A DNA stretch of 64,000 bases from Microcystis panniformis FACHB-1757 (lineage in GTDB: Bacteria > Cyanobacteriota > Cyanobacteriia > Cyanobacteriales > Microcystaceae), in assembly GCF_001264245.1 (NCBI RefSeq), contig NZ_CP011339.1, positions 1,550,001 to 1,614,000 of the forward strand, in the 5' to 3' direction. The notes beneath the pieces are model-generated. The model did not search any database, was not told the DNA's origin, and saw nothing but the letters and a program-made list of their open reading frames with translations. This document shows positions 1 through 8,084 of the stretch, one piece after another. How positions within the stretch are numbered: the stretch's first letter is position 1; every line of letters begins with the position of its first letter. Both the position numbers and the translations under genes were made by a program.

Positions 1-21
1 TCCCTCACCCCCGTGCCGAGT

Positions 22-1008
22 ATGGAAGTTTCTTTTAAAATTCTGCGTCAACGACCCAACGACACCCCCTACCTAGAAAATTTTACCCTAGAGGTGGAGG
101 CCGGAAATACAATTCTCGACTGCCTTAATCGCATCAAATGGGAACTTGATGGAACTTTGGCCTTTCGTAAAAATTGCCGCAATACAATTTGTGGCAGCTG
201 TGCCATGAAAATTAACGGTCGTTCGGCCTTGGCTTGTCAACAAAATATCGCCAGTGAATTAAACCATTGTAGCCAAAAAGATGCCGGAGAAATTCCCGAA
301 ATCACGATCGCCCCTCTGGGGAATTTACCGATTATCCGGGATTTAATCGTCAATATGCAACCGTTTTGGGACGATTTAGAAAGGGTTGAACCTTATATTA
401 GTAGTCAAGCGCGCACCATTCCCGAACGAGAATTTCTGCAAACTCCAGAAGAAAGAGCCAATCTCAATCAGATGGGTAACTGCATTATGTGCGGGGCCTG
501 TTATTCGGAATGTAACGCCAAGCAAGTCAATCCCGATTTTGTCGGGCCCCACGCTTTAGCAAAAGCGCAGCGCACCCTAGCAGATTCTCGCGATGGTAAT
601 CAAGAAGGTCGTCTAGAACTTTATAACCAAGGCACCGCAGGGGTTTGGGGGTGTACCCGTTGCTATTTCTGTAATGCGGTTTGTCCTATGGAAGTGGCTC
701 CTATGGATCAGATCGGTAAAATTAAACAGGAAATACTCGCTCGCAAGTCGGCCGATAGTAGTCGTCCCATTCGTCACCGGAAAGTTTTAGTGGAATTAGT
801 CAAAGCAGGAGGATGGGTGGATGAACGCCAATTCGGCCTCTATGTGCTGGGCAATTATTGGCGCGATTTACAGGGTTTATTAAGTATTGCCCCCTTGGGA
901 TTGCGGATGATTACTAAGGGTAAATTTCCCACTTCCTTTGAAGCTTCCGAGGGAACCGAGGAAGTGAGAGGTTTAATTACTGCCATTCAAAATTCTCGCT
1001 CTCGATAG
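22..1008 (+). CDS. sdhB: Succinate dehydrogenase / fumarate reductase iron-sulfur subunit
   Basis: Iron-sulfur subunit that passes electrons from the flavoprotein to the quinone pool; in cyanobacteria it contributes to respiratory electron flow in the thylakoid membrane. Counting from a GTG at 13, the plant-type 2Fe-2S cysteines are C55, C60, C63 and C75 (CRNTICGSC, then ACQ). A first 4Fe-4S/3Fe-4S set lies at C157, C160, C163 and C167 (CIMCGACYSEC) and a second at C214, C217, C220 and C224 (CTRCYFCNAVCP). About 330 residues is normal for the cyanobacterial form, which has a C-terminal extension. I prefer the ATG at 22 because the conserved sequence starts MEVSFKILRQ. The GTG at 13 is possible, and the frame stays open to the window edge. 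No flavoprotein gene is next to it here, which is usual in cyanobacteria. Confidence 0.93.
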   Translation: MEVSFKILRQRPNDTPYLENFTLEVEAGNTILDCLNRIKWELDGTLAFRKNCRNTICGSCAMKINGRSALACQQNIASELNHCSQKDAGEIPEITIAPLGNLPIIRDLIVNMQPFWDDLERVEPYISSQARTIPEREFLQTPEERANLNQMGNCIMCGACYSECNAKQVNPDFVGPHALAKAQRTLADSRDGNQEGRLELYNQGTAGVWGCTRCYFCNAVCPMEVAPMDQIGKIKQEILARKSADSSRPIRHRKVLVELVKAGGWVDERQFGLYVLGNYWRDLQGLLSIAPLGLRMITKGKFPTSFEASEGTEEVRGLITAIQNSRSR

Positions 1009-1047
1009 TTAGAGCAATTTTCAGATGTATTATGATCTATATTCTAT

Positions 1048-2069
1048 ATGACTGGAGAACCCCTTATCATGTTCGATCGAGATAGTATCCGTGGTTTTTC
1101 TGCCCTGCTCACCCTTGTGGGAGTCGCTTCTAGTTTGGGTTTTAGCTTCAACGCACCGGCTTTCTCCCAAGCTACCTCTAACAATTTACCTTTACTCTTA
1201 GCCCAAAAAAGCGAAAAGGTGCGAGTAGCGGTTTTAGACTTCGATTATAGCGGTCTCAGTAATCCCCAATGGTTAACATTTCTCAATGGTGGAGCCAGTG
1301 GTGTCAGTGATATTCTCGTCAATAGATTGGTGGAAAGTGGTCGCTATACAGTCATTGAGCGCAGTCGCATTGATGCTGTCCTCAGAGAACAGAATTTGGG
1401 AGCTTCGGGACGGGTAGATGCCGCTACCGCTGCTCAAATCGGGCAAATTTTGGGGTAGATGTGGTGATTATCGGTTCGATTACCCAATTCGATTTACAAA
1501 AAAAACAATCCGGTGGCTCGTTTATTATTTTTAGCACCGCCAAGACAGAAACCGATGCTTTTGTCAAGTTAAATGTCCGGGCAATTAATACCACCACGGC
1601 CGAAATTATTAGCACCGCTCAGGGAAATGGTAGTGCCAATCAATCCGATGGTTCAACCGTGGTTTTAGGGGTTGGGGGTGGTTCCCAAACCTCCAACGAA
1701 GGGAAATTACTCAGTATTGCCACCGATAAGGCAGTAGCGCAGGTGGTGGATAATCTCAACAATAAAGCCGAACAAATCGCCGCTACACCTCGCTCGCTCC
1801 CGACTGTCACCGCTTTAGTGGCTGCCGTGACGGGAAATCAGGTAATTCTCAATAAAGGCACGGGAGAAGGCTATCGTGTTGGTTTACGCATTTCCATCGA
1901 ACGGACGACTCAAACGGTCAAGGATCCGCAAACGGGCAAGGTTATCCGTCAGATTACTCAACCGATTGGCACTCTCGAAATTGTCGAAGCTGATGGTCAA
2001 TCTAGCGTCGGTCGCATCATTACCGGTAATGGTTTTAAAATCGGTGATTTAGCTAAACCGATTCGTTAA
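1048..2069 (+). pseudogene. CsgG-family secreted/outer-membrane protein, frameshifted
   Basis: Two consecutive reading frames together make one CsgG-like protein (curli assembly/transport family). The first (1048-1458) has a signal peptide ending near AFSQA and the family core: VRVAVLDFDYSG, then DILVNRLVESGRYTVIERSRID. It ends at a TAG after GQILG. The second frame (from 1461) carries on at once as VDVVIIGSITQFD, which is what normally follows. Adding one G to the GGGG run at 1452-1455 would join the frames. The C-terminal part has a VTGNQVILNKGTGEGYRVG segment typical of these proteins. The likely start is ATG 1069, 12 nt after GGAG; ATG 1048 is the alternative. The reading is clear as homology; whether the gene is truly broken or the base was missed in sequencing cannot be told from the sequence. 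Confidence 0.8.
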
Positions 2070-2506
2070 TTGGGAATTATGAATTATGAATTATGAATTG
2101 GGGAGGTGGGGTGTGGGGAAGTGGGGAAGTGGGGAAGCTGTCTCATCACCCTATCACCCCAAAACCCTATCACCCTATTTATTTCCTGCCTCCTGACGAC
2201 CGGCTACTGACTCCTGATAAGTGAACACTCACGCAAATTTGAAGTTATTTGACACTCCCGTCGCACTAAGCGCTTCGGGATTCTTAGTTCAACGAGTCCA
2301 CTTAAATTAGATGCCTTGCGTTATCCAACCCAGAGGTGGTTCTCTCCCTAAGCGTTACTTTTCGTATGCCCTACGATAGTCCCCCCTTGCCCCCCCGACG
2401 TCGGGGGCAAGGGGGGGTACAAAGTTTGCTTGAATTGAAACGTTAGCTTCAAATACTGCTTTGTCTATTTCCTGTAAAGATTTTACCTACTCACAGGGGG
2501 AAACTA
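2070..2506. other. Intergenic, low-complexity repeats
   Basis: No gene seen. It holds short repeats that recur across the window: tandem GAATTAT units (2078-2098), a GTGGGGAA tract (2100-2140), a CTCCTGACGACCGG-type motif (2190-2212; a relative lies at 14934-14975), and a G/C-rich palindrome around 2381-2418 with CCCCCGAC/GTCGGGGG at its centre. These look like intergenic repeat litter and not like regulatory sites. Confidence 0.6.
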
Positions 2507-2685
2507 TAGGACTTACGCACTGTACAAATTCACCATGATGTGTATGAACGAAAATCCGTCGTTCCAGACTTTTGGCGATTAACTTCTGATCGATAGCGAT
2601 CGCTCAAAAGTCATCAAAAAATCACGTTAAAATGCCCGAAACCTATACCTCATATTTGGTCGATCCTGTCAATGCGTAAGTCCTA
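2507..2685. mobile_element. MITE with TA-flanked inverted ends (IS630/Tc1-like)
   Basis: The left end TAGGACTTACGCA (2507-2519) is an exact reverse complement of the right end TGCGTAAGTCCTA (2673-2685). The outermost TA on both sides fits the TA target duplication made by IS630/Tc1-type transposases. The 179-bp interior codes for nothing and contains one GCGATCGC. It is probably a non-autonomous derivative moved in trans; the transposase is not in this window. Confidence 0.72.
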
Positions 2686-2886
2686 AAACTAGAACTATTG
2701 AGTAGAACCCCATATCTTTAATTGTCAAGGTGCAGATAGCGTAGTGGTTAGACTACATGGGTTTTTAAAGCGGTTGATTACCCTATCCGCTCTACTTACA
2801 TGGTAGCTATTTGGCCTGAGTAGGTCAAGACCCTTACAAGAAGAAGTTATTCGAGATTTTGTCAGGAGACTGGACGCTTATTTTGG

Positions 2887-3032
2887 CTCTTCGGTAATTG
2901 TTATGCAATGGACGGGGGTTATAAGGGATGGAACCCTTATATAGAGAGGCATTTAGCGATTTTTGTCAATTGTTTTTGCTCTAGAGCGAACTAATCAATT
3001 AAGTCTCTTGCCAAATAAGGATTTAGTCGATT
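2887..3032 (-). repeat. 146-bp dispersed repeat, copy 1 (inverse of 7442-7585)
   Basis: Read on the minus strand, this segment matches 7442-7585 along nearly its whole length with scattered mismatches. Shared landmarks are ATCGACTAAATCCTTAT, AATTGATTAGTTCGCTCTAGA and TTGACAAAAATCGC, then a near-palindromic stem rich in TATAAGGG/CCCTTATA, then TTATGCAAT. No terminal inverted repeats or target duplications are evident. In the other copy one end lies inside the 3' end of a small secreted-protein gene, so the repeat may be a gene tail plus its downstream region. Confidence 0.7.
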
Positions 3033-3169
3033 TATGCCCCCTATCGAACCATCCCAAGTAACGAAGAACCCTTATTTTTAATCGTGCTTCGTGTCACTGA
3101 GCCTTTACATTGAGCCTTTACATCGAAGCCCCTCGAAATGTGTCGAAGTGCTGTTTTATATTGGCGCTT

Positions 3170-3206
3170 GGTTTCATCCCGTCGCTTTTAGGGACGGGAT
3201 GAAACC
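3170..3206. promoter_or_regulatory. Strong hairpin 80 nt upstream of por
   Basis: GGTTTCATCCCGTC (3170-3183) and GACGGGATGAAACC (3193-3206) form a perfect 14-bp stem with a 9-nt loop. No T-run follows, so it is not a clear terminator. It would lie in the 5' leader of por if transcription starts upstream of it; otherwise it may be a small palindromic repeat. Seen directly; function unknown. Confidence 0.5.
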
Positions 3207-3286
3207 CCGACATTTGAGATAAAATTTATAATTGGAATCCCTTGGATATTCCCTAGACCAGAGCGATTAACGAAAACTATCAAAAA

Positions 3287-4249
3287 ATGGTACAAGATCA
3301 AAAACCCACGGTAATCATTACTGGGACAACTTCTGGAGTCGGTCTCTACGCCGCTAAATCCCTTGCTCAAAGAGGTTGGTTTGTGGTTATGGCCTGTCGG
3401 GATATCCCGAAAATGGAACAGGCGGCCAAGGAATTAAACATTCCCCGGGATAACTACTGTATTGAATTTATCGACCTCGGTTCCCTCGATAGCGTCCGGC
3501 GCTTCGTTAAAAATTTCCGGGCCTTGGGCAGACCTCTAACCGCTTTAGTCTGCAATGCCGCTATCTATCTACCTTTGCTCAAAGAACCCTTAAGAAGTCC
3601 CGACGGTTATGAATTGAGCATGGCCACCAATCATTTAGGTCATTTCCTCTTGTCGAATTTGCTCTTGGAAGACCTAAAAAATTCCCCCTCTCCCGACCGG
3701 CGTTTAGTCATTCTCGGTACTGTCACCCATAATCCCGATGAATTAGGCGGTAAAATTCCTCCTCGTCCCGATTTGGGCGATTTGGAGGGGTTTGCCAAGG
3801 GTTTCAAAGAGCCGATTACTATGGCCGACGGCAAAAAATTTGAATCGGTCAAAGCCTACAAAGATAGTAAGGTGTGTAATGTTCTCACCATGCGGGAACT
3901 GCACAAACGCTATCACGAATCCACCGGAATCACTTTTACTTCCCTCTATCCGGGTTGTGTGGCCGATACACCCCTTTTCCGCAATCATTACCCCTTTTTC
4001 CAGCAGTTTTTCCCCTGGTTCCAGAAAAATATCACCGGTGGCTATGTTTCCCAAGAATTAGCCGGGGAAAGAGTCGCCCTGGTGGTGGCTGACCCCGAAT
4101 ACCGTCAATCCGGCGCTTACTGGAGTTGGGGCAACCGTCAGAAAAAAGAGGGTAAATCTTTTGTACAAAGGGTTTCTCCTCAAGCTCGCGACGAGGAAAG
4201 AGGCGAAAAAATGTGGGAATACAGCGCTAAATTAGTCGGATTAGCCTAA
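3287..4249 (+). CDS. por: Light-dependent NADPH:protochlorophyllide oxidoreductase
   Basis: Reduces protochlorophyllide to chlorophyllide in a light-driven step of chlorophyll synthesis, using NADPH. It is a short-chain dehydrogenase: the dinucleotide motif TGTTSGVG is at residues 12-19, the CNAA motif (with a conserved cysteine) at 89-92, and the catalytic YKDSK at Y191-K195. The POR-specific insertion before the active site (PDLGDLEGFAKGF through ADGKKFESVKAYKDSK) separates it from ordinary SDRs. At 320 residues it matches cyanobacterial POR. It stands alone, with a hairpin upstream (3170-3206) and another just downstream (4273-4294). ATG 3287 directly begins the conserved sequence. Confidence 0.95.
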   Translation: MVQDQKPTVIITGTTSGVGLYAAKSLAQRGWFVVMACRDIPKMEQAAKELNIPRDNYCIEFIDLGSLDSVRRFVKNFRALGRPLTALVCNAAIYLPLLKEPLRSPDGYELSMATNHLGHFLLSNLLLEDLKNSPSPDRRLVILGTVTHNPDELGGKIPPRPDLGDLEGFAKGFKEPITMADGKKFESVKAYKDSKVCNVLTMRELHKRYHESTGITFTSLYPGCVADTPLFRNHYPFFQQFFPWFQKNITGGYVSQELAGERVALVVADPEYRQSGAYWSWGNRQKKEGKSFVQRVSPQARDEERGEKMWEYSAKLVGLA

Positions 4250-4272
4250 TTTCTGATTTTGAGACTAAAAAG

Positions 4273-4294
4273 GGACACAAGGTAACTTGTGTCC
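4273..4294 (+). terminator. Hairpin downstream of por
   Basis: GGACACAAG/CTTGTGTCC form a 9-bp stem with a 4-nt loop, 23 nt after the por stop codon. The following bases (TTGTGG) are only weakly T-rich, so this is a possible, not certain, intrinsic terminator. The rest of the gap to 4748 shows no convincing gene. Short frames there lack family features. Confidence 0.45.
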
Positions 4295-4748
4295 TTGTGG
4301 AAACGGGGAGCGCTGGGACAGGGAAAAACAGTCCATAACTGGGTTTTTAAAGCTTGATTGGCAGTTAATGATACTATTAAAAACCGATTTGTTATTATTC
4401 CGATTTGACTGCAAGCTTTTAATGGGGGGGCGGCTTATTTGTTTCAATCTGCACAAGAGCCACCGCAGTCTGTCCCCGAAGGCGATAACGTGGTTGGTTT
4501 ACTTCTCCTTGCAGGGGGATTTAGCTTAAAACGGGTGATTTCTCGGTTATTGAATCAGTAAACTTTGATGAGGATGAATTGGGGACGTAAGCGATGGGGT
4601 TTATGTCTCTTTGTTATAATTCAAAGGCTAGGCTATAATAACTCTTCATAAACACCGATAATTTTAGTCAAAGATGTAAAAAAGGAAGAGTATTATTGTG
4701 AGAGCGTGTAATTAGTATAATTAAAGTAAAAATCATCCCAAGGTAGCC

Positions 4749-4949
4749 ATGATTAAAAACATTAATGTAACTGGACTTAAACCTGAACAAATTCAGCAGA
4801 TACAGGTACTTATTGCCGCATTTAAAGCTCAAAATCAACTCAATCAAAGTGAACCTGAAATTGATCTGATTGAATATCTGTTGGAAAATCCTATAGAGGT
4901 TGATAATTTAGAATTGATGAAACGAGAAGAAATTTATGACAGAACTTAA
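4749..4949 (+). CDS. Putative antitoxin of the PIN toxin pair
   Basis: A 66-residue acidic protein (MIKNINVTGLKPEQIQQI...) directly before and overlapping by 14 bp the PIN-domain gene. Small size, overlap and order are typical of VapB-like antitoxins. The sequence itself does not show a clear DNA-binding fold that I can name. AAGGT lies a few bases before the ATG. Upstream TTGTGA and TATAAT-like boxes exist, but with a 14-nt spacer they are not convincing as a promoter. If the toxin is dead because of the IS insertion, this gene is an orphan antitoxin. Confidence 0.7.
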   Translation: MIKNINVTGLKPEQIQQIQVLIAAFKAQNQLNQSEPEIDLIEYLLENPIEVDNLELMKREEIYDRT

Positions 4950-5180
4950 AAATCATAGTTGTTTTGTTGATTCTAATATTTGGCTTTATGCTTTTTCCAC
5001 TGATAAAAAAGAAGAAAGTAAAAGAATATTGGCAAAACAATTAATTAAAGAAAAGTCCATAATTATCAGTACCCAAATAATTAATGAGGTTTCTTGTAAT
5101 TTACTTAAAAAGCATAAGCTTGATGAAAAACAATTGTTTAAATTAATTGTTTCCTTTTATAGAAAATATCAAGTTATCTC

Positions 5181-7017
5181 CAGCAATTCTCATTTTAAAA
5201 AGTAACAAGTGATACAGACAGAAACAAAGCTTTAAGCAAGCTACAAAATGCGCTCCCGCGAGTGCGACTGCATCGCAGAGAAGTGAGTATATAGAGTATT
5301 TATACTCAAAATATTTGAAAGATGGGAGAAATCTAGAACAAAAGTTCTCTACATCAGAAAGAGAACCAAATAAAAATTGATGATTGTTGTCTGTTGAGGT
5401 AAAATTATTAAGTTGGAAATATTAATTAATCAAACTGTTCTGCGATGACGAAAAAGGCTGTGACTTGAGAAATTCCTGAATTAAGACAATTTTTAGTTCA
5501 AGAATTACATGACTTACCCGATGACAGAAAACCAGGAAACAATACCAAATATCAGGTAGAAGATGCAGTTAAGGCGGCTTTTTCGGTTTTTTTTACTCAG
5601 TCACCTTCTTTTTTAGAGCATCAACGTTTGATGAAAAGTAGTAAGGGAAAAGATAATGCTTCAAGTTTATTTGCTATCAAAAAAATACCTGGTGATAATC
5701 AAATCAGAAACCTGTTAGCTCCTATCCCAGCTGCCACAATATTTGGCTCTTTTCAACAAGTCTATCAATGGTTAAAAAAACCGGGAGTTATTAAAAAATT
5801 TTTCTACTTAGATGAGGAAATTTTAATAGCTTTAGATGGTACGGAATATTTTTCTTCAAAGAAAATTAGTTGTCCCCATTGTAATTGCCGCAATCCTCGT
5901 AATGGAACGACAACTTATTTTCATGGTTGCGTCACGCCAATTGTGGTTTCTCCTGAGCAAAAACAAGTGATTAATTTAGAACCAGAATTTCTTAAAAAAC
6001 AAGATGGGCAGCAAAAACAAGATTGTGAAAATGCGGCTGTTAAAAGATGGTTAGATAAGAATCATCAAAAGAAGTATGGTTATCCTGTAACCCTGTTAGG
6101 AGATGACTTATACTCTCGCCAACCTATCTGTGATTTAGCTCTAAAACAAGGTTATAATTTTATTTTTGTTTGTCTTGAAACTTCTCATAAAACCTTATAT
6201 GAATGGCGAGAATTTTTAGAAAAAAGTGGAGAAGTTAAAACCGGAGAAAAGAAACAATGGGATGGACGAAAGAATCTCATTTATCGTTATCGTTATGTTT
6301 CTAGAGTTCCTCTGAGAGAGGTCGAGTCAAGTCTCGAAGTTAATTGGTGTGAAGTCACGGTCATTAATGAAAAAACACAGAAAATTATCTATCAAAATAA
6401 TTGGATTACCAATCATCAAATTACTGAAAATAATGTTGAAAAAATTGTCAAAGCTGGACGCAGCAGATGGAAAGTTGAGAATGAAGGAAATAACGTTCTT
6501 AAAAATCACGGTTATAATTTAGAACATAATTTTGGTCATGGTCAAAGTCATTTATGCGAGTTCTTGTTGTCTTTAAATTTACTAGCTTTTTTATTTCATA
6601 CCGTTTGAGATTTAGTTAATCATACTTATCAAAAGATTCGTGAGTTATTAGTTACTCGCACCAGTTTTTTTAATGATATTCGTACTTTATTAAAATATTT
6701 TTGGTTGAAGAATTGGTCAGAGTTTTTCTTGTTTATTCTTACCGAATATGTCCCGCTCAAAAAAATAAATTCTCGTTAAAAATGTCAATTTTTCGAGAGA
6801 AGGAAAGATTATTTTATTCATTGAAAAAACCACAAATTAGGTCAGAATTTCAGCTAAATTTATGAGTTGAGATAAGTTTTTTATGGGCAGATATTTTAAA
6901 ACTGTCTCTTGAAGCTAATTATGATGATTATCTTGAAAAAAAATGATAATTAGACAGAAGTTCTCTTGTTCACATAGAGAACTTTATCTTCTTTTGTTTT
7001 CAAAATGAGAATTGCTG
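5181..7017 (+). mobile_element. Complete insertion sequence, 1837 bp, IS4-like
   Basis: The ends are perfect 16-bp inverted repeats: CAGCAATTCTCATTTT (5181-5196) and AAAATGAGAATTGCTG (7002-7017). They are flanked by a 9-bp target duplication AGTTATCTC (5172-5180 and 7018-7026). It carries one DDE transposase gene with two in-frame TGA stops. A 9-bp duplication and the DDE layout fit the IS4 superfamily; exact family assignment needs a database. Near the right end AGTTCTCT/AGAGAACT forms a hairpin (about 6957-6982). The boundaries are certain from the duplication and from the interrupted PIN gene. Confidence 0.9.
5445..6779 (+). pseudogene. DDE transposase of the IS, two in-frame stops
   Basis: One continuous frame from ATG 5445 to TAA 6777 is broken only by TGA at 5466 (MTKKAVT*EIPELRQFL) and TGA at 6606 (FLFHTV*DLVNHTYQK). 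Between them the DDE features are visible: LDGTEYF (first D), GDDLYSRQPIC (second D) and GRSRWKVENEGNNVLKNHGY (E region, with an R-x3-E arrangement like the IS4 YREK motif). There is a four-cysteine knot CPHCNCRNP nearby. An internal start at 5628 could still give 326 residues, lacking the N-terminus and about 57 C-terminal residues. Probably inactive, so this IS copy would move only with help in trans. Confidence 0.8.
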
Positions 7018-7227
7018 AGTTATCTCATTTAATCTTGATATTTTTAAATCTGCATCTAATCTGAGAACTCAATATCATCTATCATTTTGGGATAGTTTAG
7101 TGATTGCTTGCGCTTTATTTTCTGATGCAAATATTTTGTATTCAGAAGATATGCAAGATGGTTTAATTGTTGATAAAAAATTAACTATTATTAATCCCTT
7201 TAAGCAATAAAATTATTTTACTGGTTA

Positions 7228-7433
7228 ATGATGCTGTCTTCAGCATTTCTCAAACCAGTCCTAACGGTACAGTTGTCGGGACAATTAACGCCACTGATGC
7301 CGATAATAACCCCTTAACCCTACAATATCACCGCGGGTAATCCTAACCTCGATGGCGACGGTATCTCCGCCTTTACCATCAATAATAGCGGCCAAATTGC
7401 CATGGCTGACTCCGATGACAAGGCTGTAGTCAT
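7228..7433 (+). pseudogene. Fragment of a cadherin-like / Ca-binding surface protein
   Basis: The first frame reads NDAVFSISQTSPNGTVVGTI then NATDADNNPLTLQY, a typical cadherin-like repeat. The reading then shifts frame and carries on as ITAGNPNLDGDGISAFTIN, NNSGQIAMADSDD. There is no start codon, no signal peptide and no continuation. It is a short relic of a large repetitive extracellular protein, lying between the end of the PIN gene and a dispersed repeat. Confidence 0.65.
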
Positions 7434-7441
7434 CTCCCTAC

Positions 7442-7585
7442 ATCGACTAAATCCTTATCTGGCAAGAGATTTAATTGATTAGTTCGCTCTAGATCGAAAA
7501 CAGTTGACAAAAATCGCAGCAATGTCTGTCTCTATAAGGAATGAAACCCTTGTAGAGACAGACATTGCATAACAAAAACCGAAGA
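7442..7585 (+). repeat. Dispersed repeat, copy 2 (inverse of 2887-3032)
   Basis: Inverse copy of the segment at 2887-3032. One end overlaps the 3' coding end of the small secreted protein on the minus strand (7532-7870), and the other abuts the cadherin-like fragment. The two copies lie about 4.4 kb apart and enclose por and the IS-split toxin pair. Confidence 0.7.
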
Positions 7586-7870
7586 ACCGTTATCGTCTTT
7601 GTTAACTACCAAAATTTGCCCTTCCACCACATCGCTAACCGGAGAAACCATTGTCAGTGTCACCGGTTCTTTTTTGCTGATCGAGTCATCATCAATTTCA
7701 GAAGTATAAACATAGAGTTTTACTCCTTGGGCGGTTTTGCCAGTTGCCGTACAGATGATACCATCTCCTAGACTAGGCATTTGGGCAAATGTCGGCTGAA
7801 TTAAGACGCTGGGGATACCGATCAGGGTAACGGTGGCTAAAAGAGCGGTTTTAGTCAGATTTTTAAGCAT
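7532..7870 (-). CDS. Small secreted protein of unknown function
   Basis: 112 residues with a clear Sec signal peptide (MLKNLTKTALLATVTLIGIP..., cleavage near TFAQ). The mature part has two cysteines (IICTATG and VMQCLS), no membrane segment and a mainly beta-like composition (KLYVYTSEIDDDSIS, EGQILVVNKDDNGSS). I do not recognise a family. The last ~20 residues are encoded by the dispersed repeat at 7442-7585, so the C-terminus may not be the ancestral one. It is predicted periplasmic or lumenal. It is not obviously in an operon: the ABC transporter gene next to it is on the same strand but 214 bp downstream. Confidence 0.65.
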   Translation of the reverse strand: MLKNLTKTALLATVTLIGIPSVLIQPTFAQMPSLGDGIICTATGKTAQGVKLYVYTSEIDDDSISKKEPVTLTMVSPVSDVVEGQILVVNKDDNGSSVFVMQCLSLQGFHSL

Positions 7871-8084
7871 GAATTTCTCGGTACAAGTGGACTTCTATTA
7901 GGTTTTTAGCACATTACCTGTGCCACGAGAAATCAAGATAACACAAAAATTGGCTAGAAATTTTTATAAAGTGTTGAGTGAGATTCTTGGCTTTTACTGC
8001 CATTAAATCGACAAAATAGCCAGAAAATTCTTCTTAAATTCTCCTACTAACTGGCAATAACTAGCAGATTCGCTATTTGATCGG

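Larger units (their letters stand above)
4936..7210 (+). pseudogene. PIN-domain (VapC-like) toxin, split by an IS
   Basis: The 5' part (4936-5180) codes for a PIN N-terminus with the first metal-binding aspartate (CFVDSNIWLYAF) and the conserved glutamate (INEVSCNLL). The 3' part (7027-7210) codes for the rest: SFWDSLVIACAL with the third acidic residue, then ANILYSEDMQDG. Removing the IS (5181-7017) and one copy of the 9-bp target duplication joins them exactly in frame as YQVISFNLDIFK, giving 142 residues, a normal VapC length. In the present sequence the 5' part reads into the IS and stops at 5205 after 89 residues, losing half the active site. The toxin is therefore predicted to be inactive. 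Confidence 0.88.

Noticed and set aside
2730..2800. tRNA-like stretch with GCGTAGTGGTTAGACTAC
   Set aside because: Resembles a D-arm but no anticodon arm, T-arm (TTCRA) or acceptor stem can be drawn.
3170..3206. por leader hairpin as a CRISPR repeat or riboswitch
   Set aside because: Single occurrence, no spacers, and no known riboswitch motif; kept only as an unexplained hairpin.
5466..6608. TGA codons in the transposase read as selenocysteine or programmed readthrough
   Set aside because: No SECIS-like stem directly after either TGA and no selenium genes seen; simple decay of a mobile element explains both.
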